DNA from: Verticillium longisporum
Taxonomy: Eukaryota; Ascomycota; Sordariomycetes; Glomerellales; Plectosphaerellaceae
Reading direction: 5' to 3'
NCBI GenBank assembly: GCA_019188255.1
Contig: JAETXT010000001.1
Span: 2,108,001 to 2,172,000 of the forward strand
Length of the DNA stretch: 64,000 bases
Shown here: piece after piece, positions 12,277-25,085 of the stretch
Position numbering within the stretch: position 1 is the first letter of the stretch
Layout: every line of letters begins with the position of its first letter
Notes under the pieces: generated by a model
Told to the model about the DNA's origin: nothing
Seen by the model: only the letters and a program-made list of their open reading frames with translations
Database searches by the model: none
Program-made: the position numbers and the translations under genes

Positions 12277-14925
12277 ATGGAGCCTGCCAAAGTGTCGCGA
12301 GACGAGGGCGACGTGAGCCCAAGAAACCAGTCACCCGCAGCCCTGGAACATATGAGCACTCTAACAAGGTCAGTCTCTCGTCCCGAGCCAAGTGAACTTC
12401 TTCCCATCCGCCTCATACTCATACATGTAACAGCAGCAGTGGTAGCGGGCCACAGACCAGCACAATCAGCAGGCCGACAACTAGTAATGTGAGCAGGCGG
12501 CGACAGAGCAGCCTCAGCCGTCCAGGCACCAGTGCCACACGGGCGACAAACAGACAGACCATTCAGTGGCCTTTCATGCATGGAGGAGTGCCCGAAGATG
12601 CAGAAGAGACCGGCCTCGGTTCGCCTTCGTCACAGCAACCCTTGACATCTAATCGGGCCCGGCGCGCGACGTGGCAGCACGCGAAACGAGAATCAACTGC
12701 CACTCTTCTGGATTTCGTGCCGGACTACATCATCAACTACTTGCGCGGCGAGACGCCCGAGACCTTGGCGCGCAAGAGAGAAAAGCAGAACACGCCCGAT
12801 CCCGAGGATGTTGCAGCCGCCTTGAAACAGCGCTTGGGACCTGATGGCTTCTTCGACAATGGCTCCACTGTGAGCCGGCTGGACTCCGTTGCTTCGCATG
12901 ACGACGTTGAGCAGATGCTGGGCCACGAAGGAGGCTGGAGCGTGCGGTCAGCACGCGGCTTTTGGGCCTCCTTAGACGGTTGGAGGGGCGGCATTGCCGT
13001 CCACGTCGCCATCGCCGGTGTCATTCTTCTCACGACGATCATCTTCTTCGTCATTGCGATGGCTTTGGAGCACGGCGGCAAGAGTCGCATCTTTGAAGGA
13101 TCCTGCGATGCAGCTCAGCACCTCAACTTTGGCTTGCACGTCGCCATAAACTTTTTCATTGTAGCCCTCCTGTTTGGCGCCAACTACACCTTTCAAGTGC
13201 TGAGCAGCCCGACTCGCGCTGAAGTCGAGCTCGCTCATGCTGGGCAGAAGTGGCTCGACATTGGCATCCCGTCTTTGAGGAACTTCAAGTTCATCTCAAA
13301 ACGACGTGCCGCCTTGGCTGCCATCCTCCTCGTGGCAGCCATCTCTACCCAAGTAATGTGAGTTGCAACATCGTCGGCTTGTTTCTGCGCCAACCCACTC
13401 ATTGCTTGCCAGATATAATGCAGTAATCTTCACCACAAAATTTGTACCGGCACATAATATTCTCATCGTCACCGAGTCCTTCTCAAATGGCGCCACCTTC
13501 AGTGATGCTGCGGACAGCAACGCCGTGGGCCTGCAGTGGCTGGAAATTCAGGCTCTCCAAGAATTGGCGTCGAACGGCCGCCTTACACGCCTCAACGTCG
13601 CAGACTGCCTCGAGCAATTCAGCGGCCCGTACCAGACAGACTTCAGCGCAGTGCTGCTCGTCGCCGACAACGACTCGCAGAGGAGCTCCCTGCTTCAAAC
13701 CGCGTTACCTTCATCGCCCTTGACGGACCTTGTCAATGCCCGGAACCTGCGAGCGTCACGTTTGGTGCTGACAAGATAACGTCTTGCCTGGCTAGACCAG
13801 CAGACGTGACAGCGACTGTCTGCGCTGTTGACACAAACGACGCTGTCCTTGGCGCCATCATCTTGCCAGTCTTTGTCATCATTGCCGCTTCAGTCGCGAT
13901 TCTGGCCATTCAATTTTTCTCTCCTCTCGTGACTCTCGGCGACGCCTTGGGCTCCTTCCTAACCCTCGAGGACAAGACGGTTCGGGGGCCTGCTTGTTAA
14001 CCAAAGCCGACGTCCAGCAGGGGCGCTGGGCATCCATCATCCACCAGGCGCAATACTACATCCCCACAAACCACATGTGGGCTCGTTCCGTAAGCCTCCG
14101 GCGCTGGGCCATCTGGGCCGTGATCTGGGCAGCGCTGGTTGCGTTCGTTAGTGCTTTATTGGGCATTGCCCTGCAGTCCGGCGATGGCTTCGGCAATCCC
14201 ATTTCTGGTCTGTTCTCAGATGCGAAGGCCTCTCACTTTCTCGTCAACCCGAACACCGCACACGCTGCTCTCGCCATCCTTTCATCACTGCCCCAGCTCC
14301 TGCTTGCGTGCACGTACTTGTCGACCAACGCGCTGCTGTCGATGTATTACCTCTCTAATGAGCTTTCTCTACGCTGTGCCGGGCGCGTCTCTGCCCCTGC
14401 GCGTCTCCTCTCGTCACCCTGTCGGTGCCCAGACTTCATCTCTATACCTCAGCCTGCCCCGCCCCATCTCCTGGCTGCTCCTGGCACTATGGGTGTGCCT
14501 CTCTCTGTTCCTCTCAGTCCCTCCACCCCGTCGTCCTCTCCTTCCGCCCTACCACAAGTGGTGCTTCGAACCTTACCCCGGACCGCTTGATCCTGGCACC
14601 TGACCCGACATCCCTCGCCATTGTACTTGTCCTTCTCCTCGTTGTGGCCGCTCTCGTGCTGATCCTCGGCCTGCGGCGCGCGGACAGTAGGTCCACAACG
14701 GGGGAGGACGGCAAGCCGATGGGCAACCCGCTTGTTCTGCGGGCTGGGAGCTGCTCGGCCGTGCTGGCGGCGCGGTGCAGGCGACTTGCGTCGGACCGGG
14801 ATGCCGCGGCGGGTATGCTCGGATGGGGCGTCATCCGCGAGGGCAGGGGCGACGGGGATTTCGGGACGACGGGGTTCTCGTCTATCGGTGTTTGGAGGGT
14901 TGATCTGGAGAAGGGATACGCTTGA
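12277..14925 (+). CDS. DUF6536 family fungal membrane protein, frame broken
   Basis: A fungal-specific multi-spanning membrane protein of unknown function, about 840 residues. Exons: 12277-12368, 12434-13357 and 13413-14925. After a Ser/Arg-rich N-terminus comes the DUF6536 hallmark: a Trp-Arg-Gly-Gly turn into a membrane segment (about 12980-13060), a cysteine-containing loop, a second segment, then LGxxNY-like LFGANYTFQVLSSPTR and WLDIGIPSLRNF before the next segment. Further membrane segments lie in exon 3, and the tail carries LPLRVSS...TSSLYLSLP, also typical. Exon 3 is broken by four small indels: the A-run at 13697-13699, the G-run at 13984-13988, near 14361-14370, and near 14505-14516. 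Family sequence continues in another frame after each one. The first two fit a single missing base. This could be a pseudogene, but other conserved genes here show the same type of break, so sequence error is likelier. Confidence 0.85.
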
Positions 14926-15754
14926 TTGTCTTTTTTCTTCACGGGTCATTGTTCTTCTCCTCTTCTCTTCTCTTGTATTCTTTCTTTCGTTTCCCTTATT
15001 TTCTCTTCTGTTGATACTTTATTCTTCTCATGTTTTTGCAGTTGGACATAGGGTTAGATGGGGACAGGTTGGGTGGACAGTATAAAACAGACGGCGGGAA
15101 TCACGGAAGGGATGGCTGGATGATACCTCGGCGGGGAAAGAGGACGGATAATGCCTCTGGAGTTTTGTTCTGGTTCTGGAATTCCTGCTATACCCGACGC
15201 GCGTTGATGATACTCATAATGTATGATTTAGTCAAGAGACGAAAGACCATGTTGTCTGCTGCAAAGCCCGCTTATACCTTTTCCGGTTTGGCTCCCTCTT
15301 TGCACGCATGCCCGTCGAGTTGCTTCGAAATGTAGCAGCATGTATGAGGTGTGTGGGGAAGATTCTCACTGACAGTCCCAGGACAACCGCACTCCAGTTT
15401 GCTAGGTGAGCATATTCTCGTGCTTCATCACGACAGCAGAACGTGGCTGGTTCCAAACGCAGCGCTCACCCCTTGAAGTCGCATTTCATCATGTTATACA
15501 TTCAGTAACGACTGATTGGCACTCTCGACCCTCTCCCTTGAAGAGGACGCCAAAACGCCGTGGGGATGCGGCAAACTCCAAACAAGTACTCTTCTCATGT
15601 CTTTCTCTTCAATACTCAGATGGAAAAGGAAAGCAAGAAAACCCCGTACGCCATCGCAACCCCGCTCGTACAGCTCGTGCCATGATACCAAAAATGAATG
15701 AAGATAGAAATAAAAACGGAACGCGAAAGAAAATCAAGGAGGAGGCGCGAGGTA
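14926..15754. other. Intergenic between convergent genes
   Basis: The 3' flanks of two convergent genes. A T/C-rich tract lies at 14930-15030. No gene seen. Confidence 0.6.
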
Positions 15755-18700
15755 TCAAGCATCGTCAACGACGGCGCTCTCGTCCCCCTGCGCGGGCTTG
15801 ACGGCCCCGTTCGTCACCGACGACACCTGCACGTTCCCCCTCGCCTTCTCCTGGCTCTCGACGAAGCGCTCCCAGTACTCTGGGTCCACGCGGCGCAGGG
15901 CCTCGGAGATCTCCACCCTGTCCTCGCGAAAGAGGCGAATGATGCCCTTTTCCTTGGCCTTGCGGCTGAGCGCGGGGTCATCAAGCTCCTCGACCATGTC
16001 CAGCATGGACGCCTCGTGCTTTGGCTCAAAGCTGAGCTCGTCTGGGCTGTTGAGGAGGCCGTAATGCTCGGGCTTGATGATGCCGGAGCGGAATTTGTGG
16101 CCCGCGCGGAGTATGCGACCCTCCTCATCGGCAAGCGCGCGGGACGTGTGCGACATGATTGAATTGCTGCGCGACACGCTGGGCCGCACTTGGAGGTCGA
16201 GGTCGTCCTCAGGATCCGACGGGATGGCGATTTGCTCTGGGTCGAGCTCGGACGACAACGACGTGCCAAGTTGATCGGACTTGGCCGACGCCGCGTCGGC
16301 CACTGCCTGTTCGGTCGATTCGTCGACGCGTGTGTCCGGAAATTCGTCCTCGAACCGCTTGATAATATTGGCCAGCGTTGTGTCCAGGAACATCAGCTTG
16401 CGGTAATTCTCCTCGTCGCTCGCGTTGTTCTTGGCCCGCGCAATGGCTGGCTGCAGGCGCACCCTGATCTTTCGGGCACTCGCGAGTAGGTGCTTTGACA
16501 TGACCTTGGCCTTGCCGTGAGGCAGCCTCGGCTGGGGAATGGCGGGTAGCGTGATGCCGCCCTCAACCTCTCTGATGAACTCGCCAGACTGCCTCCTCGA
16601 TTCGTCGCCCCTGTTCTTGAGGCAACAGGTCAAAGCCTTCACCACGCCTGTACCACCAATAACGTAGTCGTCATCAGGAGCAGACTCGTCGTCGGACGCA
16701 ACTTCGTATTGATTGAGAACGTCGTGGCCGACAAGATGGGCAAGGACATCGGGATATGGCGGATCCTGTCCAGCCGGTGCATCCTGACCGTCCGAGAGGG
16801 CTTGAACGGCAGAGCTGATTTCCGCAATGGGGAAGCGCTGCAAGTTACGCAAGCAATACGCCACAACCTGCTTAGCCATCGCCTTGACGATCTCGCCCGA
16901 TCGTTCGCTGGGGACGTCAATGTCGACACAGACCATTGTGTTCGACACTCGGGTGGCAGCCAGGAGAGATGCATAGAGGGCGCATGCTTCTTCCTGAGAC
17001 TCCTCAGTCTGGGCGTCGGCCAAATTGACGAGATCAGGGTTCTCGAGGAAGCTAATGTGAGCGAGATTTTGCACTTCGGGTAGGATCTCAGCTAGTGCAA
17101 TGGCCTGCTCAGATGACATCGCCACGTCTGCTAGATGAATCCTCCTGAGGTTTTCGAGCTTGGGGAGGTACCTGATCATGTTAGCTAAACGAAAGGTTCA
17201 AGGTAGAACATGACTTACTTTCGCAGTAGGCTGATGGCACTCGGCTCCGTTCTGCACAAGTCCTGATTGTGTGAAAGGTCGATGAAACGGAAATTGTCCA
17301 GAGGAACGAGCTTGGGTAGGATCTTGCACAAAGTCCCCGCGCGTAGATTGCATTCTGCCAGACTAAGACCCCAAAGTGGAGAGTCTGATGAAATAGCATT
17401 GGCAAACACTTCGAGGTTCTCCCGCAGGTCATTGCCGCCGAGGTCAAGGCCTACACAGTTGCCGCTGGTGACCCACCTCGCAACATGTTCCAAGCCCTTG
17501 TCGTCGATATTGTTATGAGCAAGGCCCAATCGCTTCACCCCACACTCAATGACGCCATCAATGATGGTGCCGAGTTCCTCTGATGTCGGTTCAATGCCTC
17601 CAATGTGTAGCAGCTCCAAGGTTGAGCCTGCGAGGCGCTGTCCCACAGCCTTAGAGAACAAGGAAGCCAGCGTGATCTCTTCAGGCTGGTGATGGAGATG
17701 AGGCAAGTGAAGAGGCCGATGACCAGGATGGGTCTTGGGCGACACGGGTCGTGGTAGAGGGACCATAGACAGATCCAGGTGCCTCAGCGTCCGGCAAAGA
17801 TAGATGAACAGACAGGTATGCTTCCAGCCATCGACGCCCAGCTTGTTGTTCTTCAGTACCAGCCGTTCAACAATGCCACCTTGTCGAGTGAGACCTTCAG
17901 GGTGAGTAACCTGTTTTCGTCTCCTGCTCTCTGGCCGCCTGGCAGCGAGTAGTCCAGCGAGAATAACCCGTAAGCCCTCATCTGAGAGTCCGCAGTTTTC
18001 AAGAATTACTTCCTTGACGGGGACCACGGCGAGGTAATCGCCAAGGGTGATTAGGTCGGGCAGCTGCATCCAGTAACCAGTCAAGTCTAGTTTCTCCACC
18101 ACACCAACGTCGGACGAAAGGTTGGCGGGGTCAATGAGCTGTTCGGTAATCCTCTTTAGGATCGGCGTCTCCCGAAGTTGGCAGCATCGCCTGTATATCC
18201 TAACGGGGTTCGTGGTTGGGTACGCCGTGGTTTTAGGCGCCTCGACAGGAGGAGGGGCCGCCGGGGAGACTTCGCCGGAGGAATCGCTGTCATCGAGATG
18301 GATTTCCATGGGGACGGTTCCATTTGCCTCGGCCAGCTTTCGTTTCTTCTCCTTGCGAGCCTTGCGCTCCTCCTCGCTCTTCTTCTTCTTCTCTTTTTCC
18401 TAGCCTCACGCTCCTTGTCGGCGAGCGTAGGAGCGTTGGCCGCGACATCCTGTTTCTGTTGCTGCTGAGCTACTTCGCTGCCTTCCTCTTCAGGCTCTTT
18501 CGGCAGCTGCTCTCCAGTAGCCTTAACGACGCCTTCTTGCTCCTTCTGTTCCTCGATCGTTTTCGGGTTCTTAAGCGCCTCACCCTCGCCCTTTTCCGTC
18601 AGCTTTCGCTTCGTGGACTTGTCGGCAGGGACCGTCGACTTGACACCATTTTCCGCATCGGTGTACTTGGGCATGGGTGCAATTTCGACGTCAACACTGA

Positions 18701-19528
18701 AAGCGACCCTCCGGAGCTTGGCCTGGTGAAGCGCAGCAATGGCACAGCGCTCCCGATTTCGGTCGACGTTTAGAATCTTCCTTTCGACCAGGCCGTGATT
18801 GCCCCTCTGGCTGTTGTGGAGAGCGCCGCCGGAGGAAGACAGACGGCGGAAGACGCCGAGGAAACTGGACTGGCCGCGGCTAGGGGGAGCTGGTGTGTAG
18901 GGCAGGTCGCCATCGGGCTTGGTCGCGTGCTGAAGGACGGCATTTCTGCTGGGCACCGCTTTGGGCGGGGCTGGTGTGGTGTCATTGGGCGGGGTGGTCT
19001 GGGGCCGTGGGGCGATCGGACTGATACTGGGGGCGGTGGTGCTTGGATTTGGGGACGAGGAGAATTTGGAGGATATGCTGGAGAACCACGAGTTCCTGCG
19101 ATGCGGGGGTGTGCCGTTGGGCCCAGGCTTCTCGCTCGATTCGGTTCTTCTCACGCCAGGTCGAGTCGTGGGGATGGGCTTTGGCAAGGCGCCATTCTCA
19201 GCAACATTGTGGCCGTTGGTGCTACTACCGTTGGTGGCAGCGACGGGAGAACTGGGTGTAGTCGGCGACGGAGCGTCAGAACCCACGGACGCTGGAGAGG
19301 ATCGTGGGGTTTCCCGAGACTGTTGCTGTGTGAGCGGACGGGTCGTGGTGTTTTTTGCACCTTTATCTGGAATTGATGAATGGTGCAATTAGTAAATTGG
19401 ACTAATAGAAGATGACGGTCGTCCCCCAAAGATGTGTGAGATACGAGGAGGCCGCAAGAGAGGTGGGAGTCACCTTTTGGAGAGCCGTGGGTCATCCAGC
19501 TGACGTCGACGCCGTGAACATGCTCCAT
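15755..19528 (-). CDS. mhp1: Leucine-rich-repeat protein, Mhp1 type
   Basis: A large protein resembling fungal proteins annotated as cell-wall biogenesis / microtubule-associated Mhp1-like. Exons on the minus strand: 19528-19474, 19366-17219 and 17171-15755, about 1206 residues. The first exon (MEHVHGVDVSWM...) was recovered by splicing; the frame from 19388 opens inside the intron and is not the start. The N-terminal third is Ser/Pro/Thr-rich and disordered, with SWFSSISSKFSSS. It leads to a conserved basic patch (FLGVFRRLSSSGG), then KILNVDRNRERCAI and a Lys/Glu-rich linker. The centre has leucine-rich repeats of the RNase-inhibitor type (LVLKNNKLG, LGLAHNNIDDKG, LDLGGNDLREN, FIDLSHNQDL). 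The C-terminal part is acidic with SRSNSIMSHTSRA. One indel in the AAG-repeat at about 18376-18402 shifts frame; one extra base restores a single reading frame. The actual role is not established by sequence. Confidence 0.88.
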
Positions 19529-21898
19529 CTTGGGAGGGTTGCGGAGACCCTGGCACAGCACGCCCGGCGGTGAGGGGGGGCGAAGCAGCAACGCTGGCTG
19601 TAGAGGAGACGAGCCCGAAAGTCGCAAGAGCCTGGAGGGGGACTGAGGTCGAGGATGTTGGCGACGTCGGGTGAGGTGAGCTGCAGGTTCAGTTGTCCAT
19701 GGTTCGCAGTGTAGTGGGGATTCCGACAGGCTGAGGGAGGCAGCAGAGTGGTCGTTGGTAGAAAGTTGAGGCAGATAGATTCCTAGGTGGTGGATGGCAA
19801 AAGGTTATTCGAGGACGGGGCTGGCGGGCGGGCGGGCAGGTTGAGCTGGATGCGGCGGCGTCGGCGGCGGCGACAGCGGGCGAGGCGGGAAGCACGAACA
19901 GGCAAGGTAGGTAAGGTAGGTAGTGAAAGGTCCCCTCAATGTAATTGTAAGCACCTTGGAACTGGCCGGCCCCAGGTCACGCAGGGTCTAGCGGGTGGCT
20001 AAGAGTGACAAGCAATGAGGCAATACGTGATGCTGGTTCGGCAAAGAGGTGGGGAAGCCACTTGCTAACGCAAGGTGGGCAAGGCTAATGTACCCTGACC
20101 AGGTAGGTACCTCTACTAAGTACCTAGGCACCTACCTACGTAAGTACCGTACCTATGTGTGGACGTGCTTCGGTAGAGCTAATGGGGCGCACAATCGTGG
20201 CATGCGTCCGTCACAAACTATGCAATCGGCTGCCCAGGACGAGAGGGAAGAGAGGGAAGAGAGGGAAAAACGAGCAAGCGAGAGCACACCAAACTCTCTT
20301 GCCCATCATCACTACCTACCGACATCATGGTTTTCGACGGTAGGACCATATCCTCATCCCTACGCACACGCGCGCGCGGTACTTTACCGGGAACAACATC
20401 TTAGCTCTTGACGCTCGCCCACGTCCCTGGTCCTCCCCGCAAACGGTGGGATGAATCTGCCCTGAAGAAGCCCGGACTAGCCAGCAGTCTGGCCAGCCCG
20501 GTCTCAGCAGCACCACCGGGGATCCGGGTGGCCACTGACGCAGCAATGCCCCCACCACGTCAGGCCTCACTCAGCGTGCCGCTAACTACTCCGTTACCTC
20601 ACCTTGGGTACCTCGCCTTGTGCTCGCTGCACAGCCCCTGTAGCCCGCATCACACTGCACTCACATCCACTGCTCTCGCTGCGCCTTAGAATGGACTGCC
20701 CAAAAACAGGTCCATCGCCGATGGCCTCGGTCGCTGGGGCCCCCAAAGATGCTGATTGCTTACTGAGGTGTCTACCTCCTCTGTCTACCTGACTCCCTCG
20801 ACCTACCCTTGCTACCCAATTTGTCAGGTAGGTACATGTTGCGACTGTACTATTGCTTGCCCGGTCACCAACGTCAGAATGCCCACCCGGCGCTCCGCTC
20901 CACGATGGATGCCAGTGTGCGTGTTTGGTCACGTTCCTCTGTGGGGAGGATTTTCCACGCCCATATGGCCTGACGGATTTTTCGACCACACCATGACGAC
21001 AGAACTCGAATACCCCCCGTCCCCCCAACCTGCGTGATACTCAGGATTGGAACATACATGTACCAATCGCCGCGTTCGCCGATGACAGTCAATTGACAAC
21101 CGAACTTGTCCGAAGATTCGGCCTGTCGGCAATTCGTCCCTCTTGAGCCTTGGCCGCCGACCATGCAAATGCCACCTTACCTTGCAAACCCTATGTGTCC
21201 CGGTGCCAGTGCGCCTCCGGACGAGGAAAAATCCCCGACCTTGAATGCCGTGCGGGCTGCTCAAAGGGACGCCGCGGCGCGGGGGAGGGCCAGCAAGATT
21301 CCAGATGCCGCTGGAAAAACGTATCCAACAGCCCTGGTCAGGATGAAAGCGCTGGCCAGCACCTTTCCCGCCATGCCCCCTCGAACAATCTGACTCCGTC
21401 AGGGTTCCCATAAACTTACATAAATGACTCTAATTTACCCACCCTCTTCGGCGGGAACAACGCCGTGGTCTGCCTGCCGAAACCGAAGCCTGCTCGGCTT
21501 CAAAGTCTCGCAATTCCATCTATATACGCTGACGTGATTACCGAAGGGTCCACCACCAAACCCGATCAAGACGCCCGTGTCATTGTGGCGGATAGTCACA
21601 CGGTCGCCTCAAGATACGGACCTGTTTGATTCATCATGTTGATGTACGCCCACTTCATCACACGACACTCACGGCCAGCCAGGACTGGGGCACAGGTGCT
21701 TGAAAGGGGGAATCATCAATCATTTGTCGCAACGTCCTTTTGACTATGAACCTGCCAGGAATCCTTATAACTCCAGTACGACCCGTATCATGTCGAGACG
21801 TCATTGCTTTTGCAGCCGCCCTGCCAGTCCTACACTAGGACAAGCGGGCCACTGCCCCGTACCACCGCCATGCACCCAGCAGACCGAGTGCCAGAGGT
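19529..21898. other. Intergenic with TAGGTACC-type arrays
   Basis: Upstream region of the Mhp1-type gene and 3' flank of rpl5. GGTA/TACC arrays occur at about 19904-19922 and 20100-20155, with a shorter one near 20826. A short GAGAGGGAA repeat is at about 20242-20270. No supported gene. Confidence 0.6.
20100..20155. repeat. TAGGTACC/CTACCTACG array
   Basis: Degenerate palindromic repeats built from GGTACC, CCTAGG and CTACGTA. One of the clearest of at least ten similar arrays in the window, all outside coding regions. Confidence 0.8.
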
Positions 21899-23049
21899 TT
21901 ACTCGTCGCGGAGGGCGACGATCCTCTCGCGCACGCGCTTCTCCTTCTCCTCCTTGGTGAGGCGGGCAGTCTTGTACTTGAGGGACTCGGCCTTCCACTC
22001 CTCCTTGGTCTTCTTGGAGCCCTCGACCTTCTTCCAGGGGTCCTCACGGATGGCGGCGTGGGCCTCGGTGTACATGTCCTCAACGCCGTCAGCCTCGACG
22101 TCGTCATCGACGTACTGCTGGAACTGGGACTTGTAGCGCTCCTCATCGTCATCGGCGAGGGTCTCCATGTACTCGGCAACGTGGCCACCGAAGATGTAAC
22201 GCTTGAGGGTCTCAGCGTCCAGCTCCTTGGACTCAATGTCGTAGCCGGGGAAACGCTTCTCGTTGTGGGGGATGAGAATGCCACCGTCGGAGGCGCCCTT
22301 CATGGCGCCGAAGACACGGGCACCGGTGGAGGTGCGGGCAAGGCCGACGTCGAGGAAGGCCTTGAAGGGACGGCGCTCGCCATCGTCGGTCTCGGCGGCC
22401 TCAGTGAGGGTGAACTCGCCATCGGCCTCCTCAACACCGGTGAACTCCTTGTCGAGGCCGAGCTTGCTAAGAGTGCGGCGGGCGAGGAGGAGACCGGTGG
22501 CGTAAGCGGCGGACCAGTTGGGCAGACCGTGCTTGATGCCGAAAGCGGGGAGCTCGTGGGCGTAAGCGGCGCTGAAGACCTTGTCGCCAGAGATCTCAGA
22601 GGTGACGATCTGGCAGATGATGTCCTTGTTTGTGAAGCGGACGACCATGCGGTACTTGGGCGCATTGTACTTGTTCTTGGCCTGGGTGATGAGGCGCTTA
22701 CGAGCGTAGTAGTCGGTCTTGCCCTGCTGCCTGCGCTTGTACTTGGTCTGGAAGCGACTGTGCTACATGTTAGCATTGACCGGCGACAAGGAATTGGGAT
22801 GAGTCGAGTTCCAAAAGGTGCGTGCTTACCTGTAGTACGCGTTGTTCTTCACCAGCTTGTGGAACGTCTGCGCAAAGAGAACCCCCGAGTCAGCAATTTG
22901 CGCTTCAGATTGTACCCTCGATCCGAAGCATCTTGCAAAGACTCTCTATCAAGGCATTTCTGCCGGGTACTGAGGACGATTGACTCTTGTTTGTGTCGTG
23001 GCCTGGGATAGGCAACGACATCAAGTCGCAGTGGCATTCAACTTACCAT
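21899..23049 (-). CDS. rpl5: 60S ribosomal protein L5 (uL18)
   Basis: Binds 5S rRNA and, with uL5, forms the 5S RNP that is inserted into the large ribosomal subunit. Exons on the minus strand: 23049-23047 (the ATG alone), 22867-22830 and 22757-21899, giving 299 residues, the normal length. The protein starts MTFHKLVKNNAYYSRFQTK and continues with GKTDYYARKRLI, typical of uL18, through KYRMVVRFTNKDIICQIV and the conserved PFKAFLDVGL, and ends in the basic/acidic C-terminal tail. Introns use GTAAGT and GTAAGC donors. Codon use is strongly biased to C-ending codons, as in highly expressed genes. It is divergent from the HAD-like gene, with about 500 bases between the two starts. The frame is intact. 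Confidence 0.98.
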
Positions 23050-23557
23050 TTTGGCTGTAGGTTGGCTGGCAGGCGCTCAGCAAACAGGTCAGTAGGTGAT
23101 GGGTGGGTTGAGGAGGTGAAGGTCGAAAAAAGTTCGCGATCTCGAATTCCTGAAAGAGAGCCGATCCAAATTCTGTGGGCACTGGTGAATTTCTGTAGTC
23201 GCCATGCCCTATCTGCCCCGCCATAAGTCTCAAAGTGGCTGGCGTCAGGGACCCAGGCGAGGGTGGGAAGCCTGGTGGGGGACGAGAGACCAGGTTGGCC
23301 ACGAGTCACGTGTGGGTATGCTTCAGTAAGGGACGCGATCGGCAAGGATACGGATATCCACCCGACGCGGAACCCCAGGCCTCCATCCGCTCTCTGCGGG
23401 GAGCTGTGCCGAGGTTCGCGGGACTCGGTCACCGGCGTCAATGCCTCGCGGTGTCCTCCTTTGCTCGCTGAAATATTCGTCCTCGCTGAACCTGATGCAG
23501 TCTCTCGACCAGCTTGATTCAATCCAGGTTGATTCTATTCTCGACGTTGTCGCCGAC
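23050..23557. promoter_or_regulatory. Shared divergent promoter of rpl5 and the HAD gene
   Basis: About 500 bases separate the two divergent starts. No TATA box or known binding site can be assigned with confidence. An in-frame ATG at 23495 could extend the HAD protein by 21 residues. Confidence 0.45.
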
Positions 23558-24467
23558 ATGGTGGACTCTAAGCAGCCCAAAGTCATCCTGTTTGATATTG
23601 GCGGCGTGTGTGTAAGTTGACGGCTGCCGTTCTGTCATTCTCATGAGGTCTCATATTCGGCAGGTTGTTTCTCCCTTCCAGTCAATCCTGGACTACGAGC
23701 TGGGTCTCGGCATCCCGCCAGGATGGGTCAACACCTCCATCTCGAAGACGAAGCCAAACGGATTCTGGCACCGGCTGGAAACGGGATCCATCCCCATGGA
23801 CGACGCATTCTTCAGGGGCTTCAATCAAGACCTGAGTGATCCTACTAGGTGGGAGCAGTTCTACAGTGAGCAACAGGCCAAGGATCCTAGTTTGCCCAAG
23901 GAGACCCCCCCGGTACCATCTATCGATGGGGAGAAGCTGTTCCACGAGATGATGATCAACTCCATCCCACCAGATCCCTGGATGTTCCCTGCCTTGAAGA
24001 AACTTAAGGAGAGCGGGCGTTATGTACTCGCGGCACTCAGTAATACGGTCATTTTCCCGCGCGGGCACCCTCTCTGGAAAGAAGACTTCCTTGACGACCC
24101 CGTCCGTGGTCTGTTTGACGTCTTTGTTTCCTCGGCGCATGTAGGACTGCGAAAGCCGGACCCAAAAGCATACCAGCTTGCTCTCGATACGGTCAGCGAG
24201 TTTGTCGCCAAGAATGCTGATACGGAGAGGGGACGAAGGTGCGGATGGGCCGACGGCGTCACTGCGGGCGACGTCTTGTTTCTTGACGACATCGGCGAGA
24301 ATCTGAAAGGTGGAAAGCAAAAAGGCTTTAGGACGATCAAGGTCCATCTGGGCCGGGCTTACGAAGCCGTCAAAGAGCTGGAGAAGATCACGGGCCTGAC
24401 ACTGGATGGTGGCCACCCCAAGATTCCGGTCAAGCCTCGAGTGAATGGAAAGAAGGCCAAGCTTTGA
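23558..24467 (+). CDS. HAD-like hydrolase
   Basis: A haloacid-dehalogenase superfamily protein, related to the HAD regions of soluble epoxide hydrolase/ACAD10-type proteins. Two exons: 23558-23611 and 23664-24467, 285 residues. Motif I is KVILFDIGGVCV: the nucleophile Asp is present but the second Asp of the usual DxD is Gly, as in several dehalogenase-like members that are not typical phosphatases. Motif II is probably LAALSNT. The motif III Lys lies in GLRKPDPKAY, and motif IV acids are in DVLFLDDIGENLKGG, followed by GFRTIKV. The C-terminus is basic (VNGKKAKL). The start at 23558 gives a conserved distance to motif I; 23495 is an alternative. Substrate unknown. Confidence 0.88.
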
Positions 24468-25085
24468 CGAGAAGTCCTCTCCTAAGCTGTCAGAATTTGG
24501 CCTTCCAGGGCGTTGTATTCAAGGGGGGCATGCTCAGCATCGTCATGAAATGTCACCGTAGTAAGCGAAGCCTGTCGGACGTAAAGAACATTTCGAAGTG
24601 AAATTGTCCGCATCATATAGGTGATCTACTAGGATAGTAGATATGTCTAGCTAGAACCAGCCGTCATTGTACTCATGAACAAGCAAACCATGTACACGCT
24701 GGTCAGTGGCGTATCGCGTCTCAGAGCTCCCCGCCCCCTTACCCCCTGCTACAGAGGCATCATCGACGCCATCGGACACCAGACCTGAAGGCCAACGACC
24801 TACGGCTCCTGAATCCGACAAGAGGGCAGACTGTTATGGCTGGCCTTGATTCGGGGAATGCCTGGGTCGATAACGAATATTTCTCCCCAATGATTATAAC
24901 TTTCAAACTGCCAGCTGCAGTCCTAAATGCGTTTCGCGCTCCAACCATCTCTTCATTAATTGTATCTCCAGGAATCGAAATCTCAATCATGACGCACCGA
25001 AGAAGCGGACCAAGCCAAGCCCCCATTACGTTGCCGGAGTCTCGTCAGCATTCTTTCGCAGTGGCCGTAAACTCCGCAGGCGCCT
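24468..25085. other. Intergenic between convergent genes
   Basis: The 3' flanks of the HAD and Boi-type genes. No gene or clear element seen. Confidence 0.6.

Noticed and set aside
22058..23011. 317-codon plus-strand frame
   Set aside because: Antisense to rpl5, running over its introns; composed of Leu/Val/Gly/Glu-rich shadow sequence.
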